Assembly (NCBI GenBank): GCA_910591455.2
Contig: OU342815.1
Coordinates: 17,439,806 to 17,503,805 of the forward strand
Reading direction: 5' to 3'
DNA: 64,000 nt
Origin: Pholis gunnellus
Taxonomy: Eukaryota; Chordata; Actinopteri; Perciformes; Pholidae
The notes below the pieces were generated by a model. The model did not search any database. It was not told where the DNA came from and was given only the letters and a program-made list of their open reading frames with translations. Numbering within the stretch: position 1 is the first letter of the stretch; each line of letters opens with the position of its first letter. Positions 60,511 to 64,000 of this stretch are shown here, one piece after another. A program made the position numbers and the translations under genes.

Positions 60511-62183
60511 ACGCTATCTTCATTATGATCTTATCCGTATAGTCAGAATACAATGCAAAGATCCTCTTCGACAGAAAAGCTGATAACCTCTTGGTCACCA
60601 TATTTAAATGCCTGGAGGTTATTAAATATACTGTTGGTGGTACAGCTGCTTCTATCCAGGAACTACAGAAAGCAATATAGAAAATGCTACAAAAATAGCC
60701 TCAGCACAAAGTACTGGCCTAAACATGAACTTGACAAGTGAACTCTGGCAAGTACATTGCAAAACACCACAGCACAATGAGCTCTTAGCGCTAGAGATAC
60801 TTACATTGAACTGGTGATATTCATTGTAATTGACTCAATTTGTGGTCGTTACATTTACTGGCCAGAAAAAACAAAACAATTGCAAGATAGGCGAGGCAAA
60901 GAAATGAAATGCTTGCTCAAATGATATATTTATTACCCGATCTATCAAGGCCACCATGCAGGCATCTGTGTTAGTTTATGTTCCTGTCTCGCTGCACGCG
61001 GCCTTGAATGATGCTGTTGAATGTGGAGGCGGTCGAGATGCAGTTAGACAGTCTTTGGGCTGCCTGTGCCTCCAGGGTTCTTGTGCTTTGTTGTAGCATG
61101 GTAAAACCTAATGGACATAATTGCCATGCTAGGCTACTATAACTTAATGGACGGGAAGAATGCAGTACGAGAAACATGTCAGTGTTCCTCTATTGGTTTC
61201 TGTTAATATGAGTCACAGATATGCAATGTTTGATTTAAATTGAATTGACTCAAACCCTGATGTGAGAGTGAGTCACACTGCGGAGTAACTCAAACTTCAT
61301 CAAATCTTAAATGGTTATATATAATGTATATATACAGGTTGTGTTAAAGTACATTATAAAGCTTTATCATATCCTCATCCACACCCAGTTATAGTGCCTG
61401 TAAGACAATATATACGCATCAGCTCATCTCCCTCATATTTGATCAAAAATAAACGTTCAATGCAATCAACAATGTGAGTGATTCGACACATTTTTCTTGA
61501 TCCAAAGCACCATCATGTCTGTAAATCAGTCTATTTCCATTCTACACCAGCTCCCTCATCCTAGACTAATGGCAAACGATCCCTTGTGGTGCAGCATCCT
61601 TTTCCATCTCACTGCCAATTGTACAGGACATCTTTCACATTCTGTCTCTTCTTTGACATTGTCCCCTCTGGGTTTCCAAAGCAAGCAAGGAATACACAAT
61701 ACGTAGGTGGATCTTCATACCTGTATCTGACTGGAATACTGATTGAAAACATGGTGTACATGTCAGATATATTTCTCTAATTTCAATGGCTTCCAATTTC
61801 TTACTTTGAACATTTGCACACACCTTCAGAGTATAATAAATAGTTGAAACATGAATAAGAAACGTTGAGAAAACATAGTCTTGAATCACTGCGAACTCAT
61901 TACAAGTGAGGATTACGGCCAGCCTCTGTATCAGTAGAAAATATTGCAGGTACCTGAATATAAAGTATAATGCCATATTCAATGGATTCTAAAGGGCATT
62001 TCAAGCATCCTCATGCAACCGCTGGCATGCTGCGGGGAACCAAACAGAATGCAAAAATAATCAAACATCCACTCCCTCTCGCTGTAATCTCCATGACTTT
62101 CTGCACTATGGCTGATAAAGTCCATTAGAGTGAAGTTAATATATCGAGACTTGACACATTTGGCCTCTGAAGTAAAGGCACCG

Positions 62184-62214
<31 letters not shown>

Positions 62215-62220
62215 ACACAC
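62184..62220. repeat. Poly-C (17) joined to (AC)10
   Basis: C homopolymer at 62184-62200 directly followed by an AC run at 62201-62220. Confidence 0.9.
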
Positions 62221-64000
62221 ATCATCAGTGAGATATGACGGCAAGAATAATGTGTGCAGCACATATGGGAGTAGTCCAGTACACGACACAGTAAACAGGC
62301 TCAGTGCATGATTCTGAACACGAGATGTCTGATGGGGGGGGTGTAGACCAGCCGCAGTATCATGTGAATAAATGGAATATGGTATTCACGCACATATACT
62401 GCAATGACGGGATGTGTACACAAACACTTTGCTTCGTAATACAGGCAGCGGAAGATTTTAATTAATTTTCTATGAAGACTCAACTGAGAGGAGCCTAGAT
62501 CCTGTAGAATTCAAAGGAAGCTTCCTCCCAGTAGACTGCACTTTACATCAAGTAGAGCCCTGGTTAACATTCAAATCATGAGCCTCTTGGCTAGTTTAAA
62601 AAAAAAGAAATGTCAGGTCATTATAGATCGCAATTTTTTCCGGGGTAAAACGAATACATGAAACCTTTATTACCCACAAGGCAGAGAAGCAACAGAGAAA
62701 AGACACCTTCAGAATAATTCCTTTCTTCTCCTGGTTTACTGGTCAGATCACACCCTCTCCCTCCCCCCCCCTCATCCCCTCCCTGTGCTTCTTTTACAAG
62801 TTCCTGGGCCAGTCATGTCAGGGTCACTGCCTAATCACATTAGGGCTTGATCAAAAGTTGCAAGAGCAAGAGGGAGAGCAGGAGAACCTCATTTCTCACA
62901 GTGTGGGGATTAAACTTCCAGCAACATCTCAGGATCGTCGGCAGCGCGCCACGTCCCACAGGCCCTACAAAAGGCTTCTGCTGAGTGGTGGGCGGTGGAC
63001 AGGCTGCTGAACCTGTTGTAATCTGGAAGATAGAATACAGAGGGCAAATCCAGGCTCCATGTGCTGGGCCAGGATAGATGATCGGCCGGATAAAATATAA
63101 AATAAAATACAGGGAGTAAATCACTGCTGCGGATGTCTCTGAGGCGGGTGATCAAATGATCTTAACTTTCCAGCATGCGGAGACTGTTGGAGTGGTAGTT
63201 CCCAGACACACATATCAATATTTCACAGGAGGAGTTAGCAGCTTTAAGATTGTTTGAATTCACACTTACAGCGCCCGCGGTAACCCGAAATCCCCACATC
63301 TGAAGTGATACGTTTCTAGATATGCATTTTCCCATGACCATATCGATTGATCTGCTACATAACGGGGCCGTTGAACAAATCGGAAAGAACACATTCAATG
63401 TGAAATTCCCACCTAACAACAAATAATGTCAGAACGTGTTAGAGCTGCAATATTCAAATGTTAGCCAATGGTCATTTTTGATGGTCATCTTTGTGAAAAA
63501 TCCATTTCATTTGTTTCCACCAGAGGAGTTTTATCAACTTCAAGTACAATTCTTCATCAATGCCTGTCCTGATTTATGACAAAACATCTCACTCTGTAAG
63601 TGTCCTCTAACAATCAAGCGCACATTCAAATACAGGAAACCTGAACATTAACATTTTCAAACATCCTGTTTATCTGAAACCAAAATCTATTTAAAACAGA
63701 AATAGACAATTATGGCTAATGGTAATTGGTGTTTATATTGCTTTCTGGTAGTAACATTTGAAAGCCTTGGTTCTCACACTTTGTATCTAGCTGGCCTATA
63801 CACTCACTGCCCTCCTGCATCACCAAAGCAAGAGAATTGCTCTGAGTAGCGCTCCATTATTCGGTCTTCACAAAGCTGTTGCATTTAAACTTCTGTTTTT
63901 GCGCTGCCTGACGGTTTTGAGCATCTGCAGCTTTTTGGTTTGATCATTTTTTCTCCGTCCCTGCAGATCTGAAATAGAAATTACACGACCTGCCTTGGGA

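Larger units (their letters stand above)
50406..64000 (-). other. asic4: asic4 intron 1, distal part (no exon found)
   Basis: Runs to the window edge without any exon I can support, including the expected asic4 exon 1. It contains three or more teleost repeat copies, microsatellites at 59.1 and 62.2 kb, a G run at 59.48 kb and two hairpins. Possibly its far end leaves asic4 altogether; the sequence does not show it. Confidence 0.55.

Noticed and set aside
63162..63422. Minus-strand frame near the right edge as asic4 exon 1
   Set aside because: No TM1, no HG motif and no early-ectodomain ASIC sequence.

Overview
The window is a piece of a teleost fish nuclear genome. It has intron-split genes with GT-AG splice sites, long dinucleotide microsatellites, several interspersed repeats typical of teleosts, and a decayed Ty3/gypsy-type retrotransposon. 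Nothing in it is prokaryotic. Only two protein-coding genes can be supported, and both are partial. The many other short open frames show no exon structure or recognisable domains.

Left end (1-5.3 kb, + strand): the last two coding exons of chondroitin polymerizing factor (chpf), at 1322-1504 and 1600-2862, followed by a probable 2.4 kb 3' UTR with an AATAAA at 5297-5302. The 5' exons, with the N-terminal glycosyltransferase half, lie left of the window. Between the genes (5.3-8.3 kb) are a (TG) microsatellite of about 49 units and a near-perfect 38-bp palindrome.

Centre (about 8.3-20.25 kb, - strand): nine consecutive coding exons of acid-sensing ion channel 4 (asic4), from the start of the visible ectodomain (VYTRYGKCYTF) to the stop codon after VFEDFAC. 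I located each exon by hand. All splice phases join without a break, giving 349 residues. The two genes converge tail to tail, as ASIC4 and CHPF do at human 2q35, and this supports both calls.

Right part (20.25-64 kb): no exon could be found. It is best read as the first intron of asic4, at least 43.7 kb long, with exon 1 (cytosolic N-terminus, TM1, first part of the ectodomain) beyond the window. The intron carries an eroded gypsy-like element (about 33.78-36.43 kb) with degenerate terminal repeats, a tRNA-derived SINE, several copies of short non-autonomous teleost repeats, microsatellites and a few striking inverted repeats. CHPF acts in chondroitin sulfate synthesis in the Golgi and ASIC4 is a neuronal DEG/ENaC channel subunit. 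They are neighbours by position and not by pathway.

No convincing undescribed system was found. The points most worth a second look are: the DxD-to-NxN change in chpf; a changed acidic-pocket position in asic4; a tandem NAGNAG acceptor and a read-through tail in asic4; an exon-like open block at 17243-17471; and the inverted repeats at 6.4, 24.0 and 29.9 kb.
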